NCBI RefSeq assembly: GCF_030269325.1 | Contig: NZ_BSTD01000004.1 | Span: 40,558-104,557, forward strand | Reading direction: 5' to 3' | Length of the DNA stretch: 64,000 nt | DNA from: Amycolatopsis sp. NBRC 101858 | GTDB taxonomy: Bacteria; Actinomycetota; Actinomycetes; Mycobacteriales; Pseudonocardiaceae | Shown: piece after piece, positions 16,066 to 24,443 of the stretch | How positions within the stretch are numbered: position 1 is the first letter of the stretch | Layout of the letters: every line of letters starts with the position of its first letter | The notes under the pieces: generated by a model | Told to the model about the DNA's origin: nothing | The model's input: the letters and a program-made list of their open reading frames with translations, nothing else | Database searches by the model: none | Translations under genes and position numbers: made by a program

Positions 16066-18625
16066 ACGTGTGCCGCCCCGGACCCGCGTCGACGCTTTCC
16101 GAGCCGGGAAGCCGGACGTCGGCGCGGGTTCCGGGTGGCACGTCGACGGTGAGCCGGAAGCATCCGGCGGTCCGTTCCCAGGCACTGCGGATGGGCCCGT
16201 AGGGGGTGAGGTGTTCCGCTTCGGCCCGGTCCAAGCCGCCGCCGGGGCAGGGCCGGACGAGGAACCGCCGGTAGCCCGCTTCGGCGGGACCCGGGTCGTC
16301 CGGCAGCCGGATCCCGGCGACGTGGGTGTGCAGGAAGGACATCGCCGCGCCCTTGCTGTAGTGGTTCAGCGAGCCGCGCACCCGATCGCCGTCGACGGCG
16401 TCCCAGTGCTCCCAGAACGTCGTCGCGCCGCGGTCGAGCATCTCCAGCCAGGACGGGATCCCGGTCGACAGCAGCGTGCGGTAGGCGAGGCCGAGGTGTC
16501 CCGTGCCGGCCAGGGTGGGCAGCAGCAGGCCGGTGGTGAGGAAGCCGGTGCCGACGCCGGCCGCGGCGACCAGCTCGGCGAGCCGTCCGGCGACGACGTC
16601 CCGCAGGTGCCCGGGCACCAGCCCGAAGGCGAGCGCCCGGACGTGGTTGCCCTGCGTGGGTTCGGTGAGGGTGCCGCCCGGCCCGAGGTATTCGCGCTGC
16701 CACGCGTCCCGGGCGCGGTTCGCGAGCCACCGGAAGCGGGCCGCGTCCGCCGTGTGACCGAGCAGCTCGGCGACGCGGCCGAGCACCCGGGCCGAGCGGG
16801 CCAGGTAGGCCGTGGCGACGATGCCGTGGTCGGCCCCGGGATCCGGGTGGGGCGGGACGCCCGGCTCCAGCCATTCGCCGAAGTGCCCGCCGGTGTCCCA
16901 CAGGAACTTCTCGTGCGGAGCTGCGCTGGCCACACGCGATGGGTGCCGCCGCTCGCGGGCGGCCGCGGCCGCGTACTCGACCCAGCCCGCCATCGACTCG
17001 TACTGTCCACTGAGGACTTCGAGGTCGCCGTAGGCCCGCCACAGCTCCCAGGGCACGAGCACCGCCGCGTCACCCCAGCCCGCGGACCCGGCCATCGCGT
17101 CCTGGAACGCATTGCCGGACGGGCCGTCGCCGGCGGGGTCGGGCGTGATCGTCGGGACGCGGCCGTCGGCCCACTGGTCGGCGGCCAGGTCGCGCAGCCA
17201 CTTCCGGGAGAAGCCGGCGACGTCGTGGGTGCGTGCGGCGGTGGCGACGTACACCTGCCAGTCGCCGGTGAAGCCGGAACGTTCCCGCTGCGGGCAGTCG
17301 GTCGGGACGTCGCAGGCGTTGCCGCGCAGGCTCCGCACCGCGGTCCGGTGCAGGGCTTCGAGCCGCGGGTCACCGCAGCCGAACCGGCCGGTTTCGGGCA
17401 GGTCCGTGTGCACGACGACCGCGGTGACCTGGGGCTCGCCGCCGTCGACCTGGACGTACCGGAAGCCGTGGGTCGTGTGCCGCGGCTCGAAGACGTCCCC
17501 GGCCCGGCCCGCGGAGACGACCGTGTCGACCTGGCCGGCGGGCAGCGGTTTCCCGGTGACGAAGTCGAACGCGCGCAGGTGGTCGGTGGTGACGCGGCCG
17601 TCGGGCGCCCGGTGTTCGCCGTGGGTCAGCGTCAGCCGGGTGCCGGCCGGGCCGAGGTCGCCCAGCCGGACCCAGCCGGTGATGTTCTGCCCGAAGTCCG
17701 CGACGATCCCGCCGTCGTCGAGCCGCGAGACCGACACCGGCGGAAGCTCCTCGATCCGGCGGACGGGCGGGGCTTCGGTGAGGACGAGCCGGGGCCGGTC
17801 GCCGGTGCGCACGGGCGCCGGGTGCCAGCCGGGCGCGGACAGGCCGAGGGAACCCGGTGCGGGCAGCCGGAAGTCGGTCTCCTGGCCGTCCATGAGGTCG
17901 GCCGCGGTGATCCGGCTCGGCCGCGACCACCAGCCCGGCCCGGTGGTGACCGCGGTGGTGCCGTCGACCTCCAGGACCAGCAGGGCGGCCGTGCGGTTCC
18001 CGAAGCCGTCCGCGGTGCGTTCGAAGCCGTGCCGGCCGCGGAACCAGCCGTCGGAGAGCAGGAATTCGACCGAATTCTTCCCCGGCCGCAGCAGGGTGCT
18101 GACGGCGTGCGGTTCCACCTGGAGCCGCTTGCGGTAGGCGGTGAACCCGGGCGTCAGCTCGAGGTCGCCGACGCGGGTGCCGTTGACGAAGAGCTCGTAG
18201 ATCCCGTGCGCGGTCGCCCAGGCCGTCGCGGTCACGGCCGGGCCGTCGAGGGTGAATTCGTGCCGCAGCTGGTAAGCAGGCCGCCGCCCGGGCGGGGCGA
18301 CCACCGGTTCGTGCGGCTCGATCCAGGCCGCCGTCTCGAGCGCGGCGGGCAGCGTGACGACGGTCCAGGGCGCGGGGTCCGACCAGTCGCTCTCGCCGGC
18401 GTCGGTCCAGACCCGGACCTGCCACGCCGTTGCCGCGTGCCGGGGCAGGTCGACGAGCACGGACTGGTCGCCGTCACGCCGGCCCGACGTCCAGTCCGGT
18501 CCGGTCAGCCGGATCTCGTACGCGTGCTGGACGGCCGACCCGGCGGGCAGCCACCAGGAACCGCGCGGCGCCACCGAAGGACGGCCCGGCGTGAGGTGGT
18601 CGAGGCGCAACCGCGTGGGCTTCAC
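16049..18625 (-). CDS. Alpha-L-rhamnosidase, GH78, cytosolic
   Basis: An 858-residue GH78 enzyme. N-terminal beta-sandwich domains are followed by an (alpha/alpha)6 catalytic domain. The family signature is DCPQRERSGFTGDWQVYVAT, with acidic catalytic candidates also in GWGDAAVLVPWELWRAYGD. It releases L-rhamnose from glycosides such as flavonoid conjugates. There is no signal peptide, so it works on imported substrate. The ATG at 18625 overlaps the upstream DUF3237 stop by 4 bases. An MFS sugar transporter heads the operon and an IclR regulator is divergent. Confidence 0.93.
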   Translation of the reverse strand: MKPTRLRLDHLTPGRPSVAPRGSWWLPAGSAVQHAYEIRLTGPDWTSGRRDGDQSVLVDLPRHAATAWQVRVWTDAGESDWSDPAPWTVVTLPAALETAAWIEPHEPVVAPPGRRPAYQLRHEFTLDGPAVTATAWATAHGIYELFVNGTRVGDLELTPGFTAYRKRLQVEPHAVSTLLRPGKNSVEFLLSDGWFRGRHGFERTADGFGNRTAALLVLEVDGTTAVTTGPGWWSRPSRITAADLMDGQETDFRLPAPGSLGLSAPGWHPAPVRTGDRPRLVLTEAPPVRRIEELPPVSVSRLDDGGIVADFGQNITGWVRLGDLGPAGTRLTLTHGEHRAPDGRVTTDHLRAFDFVTGKPLPAGQVDTVVSAGRAGDVFEPRHTTHGFRYVQVDGGEPQVTAVVVHTDLPETGRFGCGDPRLEALHRTAVRSLRGNACDVPTDCPQRERSGFTGDWQVYVATAARTHDVAGFSRKWLRDLAADQWADGRVPTITPDPAGDGPSGNAFQDAMAGSAGWGDAAVLVPWELWRAYGDLEVLSGQYESMAGWVEYAAAAARERRHPSRVASAAPHEKFLWDTGGHFGEWLEPGVPPHPDPGADHGIVATAYLARSARVLGRVAELLGHTADAARFRWLANRARDAWQREYLGPGGTLTEPTQGNHVRALAFGLVPGHLRDVVAGRLAELVAAAGVGTGFLTTGLLLPTLAGTGHLGLAYRTLLSTGIPSWLEMLDRGATTFWEHWDAVDGDRVRGSLNHYSKGAAMSFLHTHVAGIRLPDDPGPAEAGYRRFLVRPCPGGGLDRAEAEHLTPYGPIRSAWERTAGCFRLTVDVPPGTRADVRLPGSESVDAGPGRHTFTVPS

Positions 18626-19080
18626 GTCAGCCGGTAGAGGTCGTAGCGGACGGTGTCCGGGGCGCGTTCGGCCAAGCCGACCAGGAGGCCGGTGGTGAGC
18701 GGCCGGTCGACCGCGCCGGAAACCCGGACGGTGAGCCGGAATTCGTAGCTCGACCGGTCGACGTGCTCACCCCGGGCCAGTGCGGCCAGCACCGCCGGCG
18801 GCCCGGTGCGGACGCCCGTGGACGTGATCGACACCAGGCCGTCGCCGGTTTCGGCGAGGTAGCGCGCTTCGACGAGCGTGGTCCCGTCGGGCAGGATGCG
18901 CTGCCAGTCGGCGCCGAACGGCTGGATCCGGCCCGCCAGCCCGGGTCCGGTGAAGCTGCCGCCCGTGATCGGGACGATCCGGCTCCGCCCGGCCGGCGTC
19001 TCGCCGACGTCGAGGGGCTCGCCGAGCTCGACGACCGCCGAGCTGACGAACTCGAGTGCCGGTGGGGGGAACAGCGGCAC
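18622..19080 (-). CDS. DUF3237 domain protein
   Basis: A 152-residue DUF3237-family protein, a small beta-barrel of unknown biochemical role. The motif RIVPITGGSFTGPGLAGRIQ is characteristic, and the C-terminus YEFRLTVRVSGAVDRPLTTG also fits. The GTG start at 19080 shares one base with the transporter stop (TAGTG). It sits between the transporter and the rhamnosidase, which suggests an accessory role in handling the aglycone or sugar; this is inference only. Confidence 0.85.
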   Translation of the reverse strand: MPLFPPPALEFVSSAVVELGEPLDVGETPAGRSRIVPITGGSFTGPGLAGRIQPFGADWQRILPDGTTLVEARYLAETGDGLVSITSTGVRTGPPAVLAALARGEHVDRSSYEFRLTVRVSGAVDRPLTTGLLVGLAERAPDTVRYDLYRLT

Positions 19081-20357
19081 TAGCGCACCTTCCGGATCGG
19101 CAGGATCAGCACCGCGCCGAGCAGCCCGGCGACCGCGCCCGCGATGAACAGCGCCGGGAAGTTCTGCGGCACCGCGGCCGTCGCGCCGATCGCGAGGATC
19201 GCCGGGGCCAGGGCCGGCACGACGGACGTCGGCAGGTTGCCGGCCAGGTTCATCAGGCCGAGGTCCTTCGCCGTGTCGGCCGGGTCGGGGAGCACCTGGG
19301 TGATGAGCGCGATGTCGACGGCGAAGTACACGCCCTGGCCGAGGCCGATGACGCCCATCGCGACCAGGAACAGGGGATAGGTGCTGGTGAACGTCGCGAG
19401 CAGCAGCCCGCAGCCGAAGATCACGGCCGCGGTGACGACGAACGGCTTGCGGCGCCCGACGCGGTCGGAGATCTTGCCGGCCAGGGGAGCGAACAGCAGG
19501 GCCACGCCGGTGAGCACGAGCGTGGACAGGAAGACCGCGTTCGCGATGCCGGCCGGCGGGATGTGGAAGACGTTCATCAGGTAGAAGGCCTGGTACGCCT
19601 GGATCGCGGCGACGCCGAAGAAGATCAGCAGCCTGCTGAGCCAGGTGTAGCCGAAGTTGGGGTGCCGCACCGGGTTCACCCAGAACGTGCGCGGCAGGTC
19701 GCGCCACGCGAACGCGGGCCGCTCCTCCGGCGACAGCCGCCAGTCCCGCATCGTGACGGCGAGCAGGACGGTCCCGAGGACGGCGAGCCCGGCCGGCAGC
19801 AGGATCATCGCCGGCAGGTTCGGGGCGACCAGCTGCGCGATGAACAGGCCGAGGACCGCGCCGACCGGCAGGCTCAGCCCCACGATGGCCGACGCGGGGC
19901 CGCGGCGCTCCGGCGGCAGCTGGTCGGGGATCACCGACGTGAACGCGACTGTTGCCGCGCTCGCGCCGACCGTCGTGCAGCTCGCCGCCACGGTCAGCGC
20001 GAACGTCGTCGCGCCCAGCTGCAGCCCGATCGCCCCCAGCGTGAACAGCACGGCGCCGAGCACGAGGAACGGTCTGCGGCGGCCGAACCGGCCGGTCGTC
20101 CGGTCGCTGAGCCTGCCGAAGACCGGGAAGGCGACCAGCGAGCACAAGGCGCTGATGCTGGTCACGATGGACACCATCGTCGTAGCGCCCGCCGGGTCGA
20201 GCAGCGTCGCCTTGACCGACAGCGTCAGCACGGCCGGGACGAACACCGCCATCCCCGCGCCGACCGCGGCGAAGGCGAAGAAGAACAGGAACCCGCGCCG
20301 GGGTCCGGCGGACGTCGCCTCGGCGGATGCGGAGGCCTGGCGGAAAGAAGTACTCAT
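19080..20357 (-). CDS. MFS transporter, probable glycoside/sugar importer
   Basis: A 425-residue major facilitator with 12 helices and duplicated motif-A loops: FGRLSDRTTGRFGRRRPF after helix 2 and GKISDRVGRRKPF in the second half. The pattern GRFGRRRPF resembles sugar/cation symporter-like families. The ATG at 20357 follows AAAGGTG. The first gene of the rhamnosidase operon, so it most likely imports rhamnosides. Divergent from the IclR gene, with 108 bases between starts. Confidence 0.88.
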   Translation of the reverse strand: MSTSFRQASASAEATSAGPRRGFLFFFAFAAVGAGMAVFVPAVLTLSVKATLLDPAGATTMVSIVTSISALCSLVAFPVFGRLSDRTTGRFGRRRPFLVLGAVLFTLGAIGLQLGATTFALTVAASCTTVGASAATVAFTSVIPDQLPPERRGPASAIVGLSLPVGAVLGLFIAQLVAPNLPAMILLPAGLAVLGTVLLAVTMRDWRLSPEERPAFAWRDLPRTFWVNPVRHPNFGYTWLSRLLIFFGVAAIQAYQAFYLMNVFHIPPAGIANAVFLSTLVLTGVALLFAPLAGKISDRVGRRKPFVVTAAVIFGCGLLLATFTSTYPLFLVAMGVIGLGQGVYFAVDIALITQVLPDPADTAKDLGLMNLAGNLPTSVVPALAPAILAIGATAAVPQNFPALFIAGAVAGLLGAVLILPIRKVR

Positions 20358-20465
20358 CGTCGGGCACCTTTCACGTCTCGGTCGCGGCTGACCTGCGGGG
20401 AAGGATGGGCGCCCGGCGCGGTGTACCGTGAGAGCGATGCCAATCAATGGAACGCCGAGGTCGTC

Positions 20466-21245
20466 GTGACCGAGTCCGTGCGCGTGCGGGGACGCCGTCC
20501 GCCGCACGGGGAACCGGTCATCGACCGGGCGTTGTCGCTGCTCTCGGCGTTCGACGCGGAGCACCGGACGCTCACGCTGGCCGAGCTGAGCCGCCGCGCC
20601 GAAATCCCGCCGAGCTCGGCCCTGCGGCTCGCGAACCGCCTCGTGGACTGGGGCGCGCTGGAGCGCGACGACAGCGGGCGGTTCTGCGTCGGGCTCCGGC
20701 TTCTCGAGGTCGCGACGCTCGCGCCGCGCGGCCACGGGCTGCGGCAGGTGGCGCTGCCGTTCATGAACGACCTCGCCGAGGTGACCCACCAGCACGTCCA
20801 GCTCGCCGTCCGCGACGGGATGCAGGCGATGCTCGTCGAACGGCTTTCGGCACACCAGGCGACGCCGGTCGACTACCGCATCGGCGGGCGGCTTCCCTTG
20901 CACTCCACCGGGGTTGGCCTGGCGCTGCTGGCCTTCGCGCCCAAGGAAGTCCAGGAAGAGCTGCTGTCGAAGCCGGTCTACAGCGAGCCGGACAACCGGC
21001 TCATCCCCGCCGACGTCCTGCGCCGCACGCTCGCCGAGGTGCGCCGCGAGCGGCTGGCGATCTTCCGGCGCGAGGACGAGCGCCATTCGATCGTGTCCGT
21101 CGCCGCACCGGTGTTCGGCCGCGGCGACACGGTGGCGGGCGTGCTCGGCGTCCTCGTCCCGAAGCGGGTCGCCCAGCCCCGGCGGCTCGGCTTGGCCGTG
21201 CAGACGGCGGCGCGCGGCATCTCCCGGGAGCTGGCCGGCCGCTGA
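20466..21245 (+). CDS. IclR-family regulator of the rhamnosidase operon
   Basis: A 259-residue IclR protein. The winged helix-turn-helix is at about 15-75 (LTLAELSRRAEIPPSSALRL) and the IclR effector domain follows (GRLPLHSTGVGLALLAFAP, HSIVSVAAPVFG). I use the GTG at 20466; no ATG is in frame nearby. It is divergent from the MFS-DUF3237-rhamnosidase operon, which it probably controls in response to a plant glycoside-derived effector. The intergenic region has a short CCAATCAATGG inverted repeat near the start, too weak to call as operator. Confidence 0.88.
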   Translation: MTESVRVRGRRPPHGEPVIDRALSLLSAFDAEHRTLTLAELSRRAEIPPSSALRLANRLVDWGALERDDSGRFCVGLRLLEVATLAPRGHGLRQVALPFMNDLAEVTHQHVQLAVRDGMQAMLVERLSAHQATPVDYRIGGRLPLHSTGVGLALLAFAPKEVQEELLSKPVYSEPDNRLIPADVLRRTLAEVRRERLAIFRREDERHSIVSVAAPVFGRGDTVAGVLGVLVPKRVAQPRRLGLAVQTAARGISRELAGR

Positions 21246-21249
21246 CGGT

Positions 21250-21822
21250 TCAGCGCAGGAGCGTCCCGAACGCGATCGTGAAGAACGCGGCGAAGGAGGA
21301 GCCGTCCTTGGTGGCGCGTTCGCCGACGATGGCGCCTTCCCAGGCGTTGACGAGGAACCGCGCCAGCACTTCCGGATCCTGCGCCGACGTGACGGATCCG
21401 TCCGCCTGGGCTTCGCGGATGGTGTCCGCCACGGCCGCCGACCAGCTCGCGAAGGCCGTCACCAGGCCGTCGCGGATGGCGGTGCTGTGGTCGGCGGCCT
21501 CGTTGCTGAAGTTCCCGAACACGCACCCGCGCTCGTAGCCGTGCTTTTCGATGTCCCCGGCGAGGAACTCGAAGTGGGCGCGCAACCGGGCCAGCGGGGC
21601 GACGGACCGATCGGCGAGCTCCGGCACCCGCCGGGTGTCGCCGTAGCGCTCCATCACCACCAGCGCCAGCGCTTCCTTGCTGGCGAAGTGGTTGTAGAAC
21701 GAACCCTTCGGCACGCCCGCGCTGTCGGTGATGAGCTTGACGCCGCAGGCGTTGTAGCCGTGCCGGTGGAACTGCTCGTACGCGGCGTCCACGATCTGTT
21801 CGCGCACGCTGGCCCTGGCCAT
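21250..21822 (-). CDS. TetR-family repressor
   Basis: A 190-residue TetR regulator. The N-terminal HTH (about 5-50) is clear: CGVKLITDSAGVPKGSFYNH followed by FASKEALALVV. The ligand domain contains the GCVFGNFSNEAADHS pattern seen in a TetR subgroup that includes YxaF-like proteins, with a conserved cysteine. It is the second gene of a two-gene operon, 25 bases after the alpha/beta hydrolase. It likely represses itself through the palindrome at 22716. Convergent with the IclR gene (4-base gap). Confidence 0.9.
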   Translation of the reverse strand: MARASVREQIVDAAYEQFHRHGYNACGVKLITDSAGVPKGSFYNHFASKEALALVVMERYGDTRRVPELADRSVAPLARLRAHFEFLAGDIEKHGYERGCVFGNFSNEAADHSTAIRDGLVTAFASWSAAVADTIREAQADGSVTSAQDPEVLARFLVNAWEGAIVGERATKDGSSFAAFFTIAFGTLLR

Positions 21823-21847
21823 CCGGTTCTCCTCCTCCGCGGGTGCG

Positions 21848-22681
21848 TCAAGCCGCCGGGACCGGCGCGTTCGCCTGCCACCAGGCCGTGATCGCGCGAG
21901 CGTAACCGGCCGCGTCCTCTTCCCAGGCGAAGTGGCCCGTGTCGAGGAAATCGAGCCGGCTGTGGGGCAGCCGCTCGTGCAGGTACTCGGCGTTGGCCGG
22001 CGGCACGACCGGGTCGTTCCGCCCGGCGATGATCTGCACCGGTGTCTCGATGCCGGCCAGCAGGCCGCCGAGGATCGGAAGCTCGGCCGGGTACGCCCGG
22101 ACGTAGGGCATCTGGTCGGCGAACCGCTGTCCCCGGTAGGCGGCGAGGTAGTCCTCGCGCACGACCTCGGGCAGCTCGTAGCCCTCGATCGTGCTCATCG
22201 CCAGCTTCACGACGTCCTTGGCGCCCAGCGCCCGGTACGGCGCCAGGTCCTCGGCACGCACCCAGTCGTCCAGCACGCCGCCGAGGTTCAGCGGGACCGA
22301 CGCCCCGCCGGATCCCACGGTGACGCTGCGGAACCGGCCCGGATGGCCGGCCGCGGCGAACAGCGCGGCGCTGGTGCCGATGTCCGGGCCCACGAGGTGG
22401 GGCCGCGCCAGCCCGAGCTCGTCGGCGATCCGCACGACGAACTCGCCCATCGCCCGCGGGGACAGCAGGTCCGCCCGCAGCTCCGAGTGCCCGAACCCGG
22501 GCAGGTCCACGGCGACCAGGTGGGCGTGCCCGGCCAGCCGCGACCAGGCGGCGTCGAAGGCGAACAGGCTTTCCGGCCACGGGCTCAGCAGCAGGGCGTC
22601 CGCTTCGCGCGGCCCGTCGCTTTCGGCGTAGCGGACGGACAAGCCGTCGACGCTTTTGAAGCGGGGCTTGATCTCGCTCAT
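21848..22681 (-). CDS. Alpha/beta hydrolase with Asp nucleophile
   Basis: A 277-residue alpha/beta hydrolase. At the nucleophile elbow the usual GxSxG is replaced by GPDIG with D100, as in epoxide hydrolases and haloalkane or fluoroacetate dehalogenases. The catalytic His is in DTGHFAWEED near the C-terminus, and DPVVPP supplies a candidate acid. The Trp that normally follows Asp in dehalogenases is absent (DIG, not DWG), so the exact chemistry is open. I start at MSEIKPRF (22681). It forms an operon with the TetR downstream, suggesting a defence-type function against a toxic compound. Confidence 0.85.
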   Translation of the reverse strand: MSEIKPRFKSVDGLSVRYAESDGPREADALLLSPWPESLFAFDAAWSRLAGHAHLVAVDLPGFGHSELRADLLSPRAMGEFVVRIADELGLARPHLVGPDIGTSAALFAAAGHPGRFRSVTVGSGGASVPLNLGGVLDDWVRAEDLAPYRALGAKDVVKLAMSTIEGYELPEVVREDYLAAYRGQRFADQMPYVRAYPAELPILGGLLAGIETPVQIIAGRNDPVVPPANAEYLHERLPHSRLDFLDTGHFAWEEDAAGYARAITAWWQANAPVPAA

Positions 22682-22715
22682 GTTCTCGTCCTCTCGACGA
22701 TCCGATGCTTCCAAT

Positions 22716-22727
22716 ATGACCGGTCGT
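22716..22727. promoter_or_regulatory. Candidate TetR operator
   Basis: ATGACCGGTCGT, centred on the 8-base palindrome GACCGGTC, lies 35-46 bases upstream of the hydrolase-tetR operon start, where a promoter is expected. It is the only obvious symmetry between 22682 and 22784. The match to TetR sites is by character only, not by a known consensus. Confidence 0.4.
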
Positions 22728-22784
22728 CTTAAGGTCGTCAAGCGAGGTGACGCAGCGCACGAGGGGGGCGAGCTCCCGCGGACC

Positions 22785-24215
22785 TCACACCGTGGTCGTC
22801 CGTTCCGGCTCGGGAGCCGGGACCGTCGGCGTGCCCGGGCCGCGAGCGGCGCCGCGGGCGGCCAACCAGATCAGGGCGACTCCGCCGCCGAGCACGAGCA
22901 GGCCCGCGCCGAGGACGACCGCCGCCACCCGGCCCAGCGCCGGGATCGTCGCGCCGGCTTCGACCTGCGCCACCACACCGCGGGAACCGTCGGCGTTCAG
23001 CACCACGAGCGTCCAGTCGCCGTCGCGCACCGGCCACACCAGCGTCCGAGTGCCCACGCCGGTCGCGCCGGCCGCCCAGATCCCGGCGTCGCCCGGTCGC
23101 CCGCCGAGTGCGCCGCCGGGGTGGATCGTCGTCACCGCACCGGTTTCCGTCAGGTCCGTGACGGTGGTGTACTCCGCCGCGGCGAGGTAGCGCGCGACGT
23201 CCGCGGTCCGGGCGATGCCGACGAAGACCGGCTTCTCGGTGCCGGTCGCGCGGATCCGGGCCTCGCCGACCGTCGCGGCCCAGCCGGCGGCACCGGCTTC
23301 GACGCCGTCGAGCTGGATCGGATCGCTCGTGAGGGCGTACCCGCCGGCGGAGAAGGTGTTCGAGGCGGTGAAGTAGCCGTCGGCGTCGCGCTGCGTGCGG
23401 TCCGCCCACAGCACGGCCGCGCCCCCGGTGAGCAGGCCGGCCGAAACCAGGACGAGGGCCGCGCCCGCGATCGCCGCCGCGGTCCGGCCGCCGGTCCAGG
23501 CGGCGCGTGCGGGCGCCGGCGTGTCCGGTGCGGGCACCGGTGACGTGTCACCCGGTTCGGACCCGCCCTGGTCGAGGCGGAACGGCGGGTAGGCATCCGT
23601 CAGCAGGGACACGTACGCGGCCACCCGCAGCACCCAGCGGTCCAGGCCGAGCACGAAGTCGAAGAGCGGCCGCGGGTACCGGCCGGTCGCCAGCAGGACG
23701 ACCCCGGCCACGAGCACGAGCACGCCGACCAGCCCGCCGGCCGCCCACGTGAAGCCGTCCGAGCCGGTGCGGCCGGTCAGCCAGCTGCCGCCACCGGCGA
23801 ACAGGCCGACCAGGACGAGGTGCGGGAGGGCCAGCAGCCACGACTTGACCAGGACGAGCCCGCGGGAAAGGCGTTGCGGGTACTCGACTTCCAGCCGGGC
23901 CGGGTAGTCCGGCACGTCGGCGAGCGTGAACGGCGGATACCGGTCCGTGCCGAGCGCGCTGGTCGCGTAGAACTGGACGCGCCAGCTCCAGCGCAGGACC
24001 CCGACGGTGAAGCCGAAGAGCGGCCGCGGGTAGCGCCCGGTCACCAGGATCGCGAAGAACGCGACGACACCGACGAACGGGTAGGCGGCCCACAGGACCG
24101 CCAGGACCAGGTAGTGGGGGACCGCGAGAAGCCATTTCACCAGCCAAAGCCAGCGCGACAGGGGCTCGTCGAGCCGGCCTTCGACCCGGACGGGGCAGGT
24201 GCGTGCGGCGGTCAT
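22785..24215 (-). CDS. Membrane protein with two DUF4389 domains
   Basis: A 476-residue membrane protein. Two DUF4389 units are visible from the repeated signature RYPRPLF, each preceded by paired helices and followed by a YPPF strand motif (DRYPPFTL, DAYPPFRL). A Pro-rich linker (about 215-235) leads to a transmembrane helix, a soluble extracytoplasmic domain with a DUF4389-associated beta fold, and a final helix near the C-terminus. The start at 24215 follows AAGGA. Function of the family is unknown; it is common in actinomycetes. Between 24216 and 24443 I see nothing identifiable. Confidence 0.85.
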   Translation of the reverse strand: MTAARTCPVRVEGRLDEPLSRWLWLVKWLLAVPHYLVLAVLWAAYPFVGVVAFFAILVTGRYPRPLFGFTVGVLRWSWRVQFYATSALGTDRYPPFTLADVPDYPARLEVEYPQRLSRGLVLVKSWLLALPHLVLVGLFAGGGSWLTGRTGSDGFTWAAGGLVGVLVLVAGVVLLATGRYPRPLFDFVLGLDRWVLRVAAYVSLLTDAYPPFRLDQGGSEPGDTSPVPAPDTPAPARAAWTGGRTAAAIAGAALVLVSAGLLTGGAAVLWADRTQRDADGYFTASNTFSAGGYALTSDPIQLDGVEAGAAGWAATVGEARIRATGTEKPVFVGIARTADVARYLAAAEYTTVTDLTETGAVTTIHPGGALGGRPGDAGIWAAGATGVGTRTLVWPVRDGDWTLVVLNADGSRGVVAQVEAGATIPALGRVAAVVLGAGLLVLGGGVALIWLAARGAARGPGTPTVPAPEPERTTTV

Positions 24216-24443
24216 CGGTGGTCCTTCCTCGAGGCGTGCTCGTGCCACGCCGATGCCGCCCCCGGGTCCGGATCGGCGGGCGGTCGCCGTGGCCGCCGCC
24301 GCCGATCGCCGTCGTGGTCGCGACGCGCCGGGAGGTGGCCGGGGCCGCGGCCGAACTGCCGGTTCAGGCCGCGTTCCCCTCTCCAGCCTGGTGCCGCGCG
24401 GCCCGCGGGCCAGGGTCCGGCGACCCCGGATCCCCGGCGAACG

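Noticed and set aside
20437..20465. CCAATCAATGG as IclR operator
   Set aside because: Only short imperfect symmetry, and it lies too close to the start codon to support a call.
19056..21245. A 729-codon plus-strand frame ending in the IclR protein
   Set aside because: Only the last 259 codons are IclR; the rest is antisense to the MFS gene and polar low-complexity.
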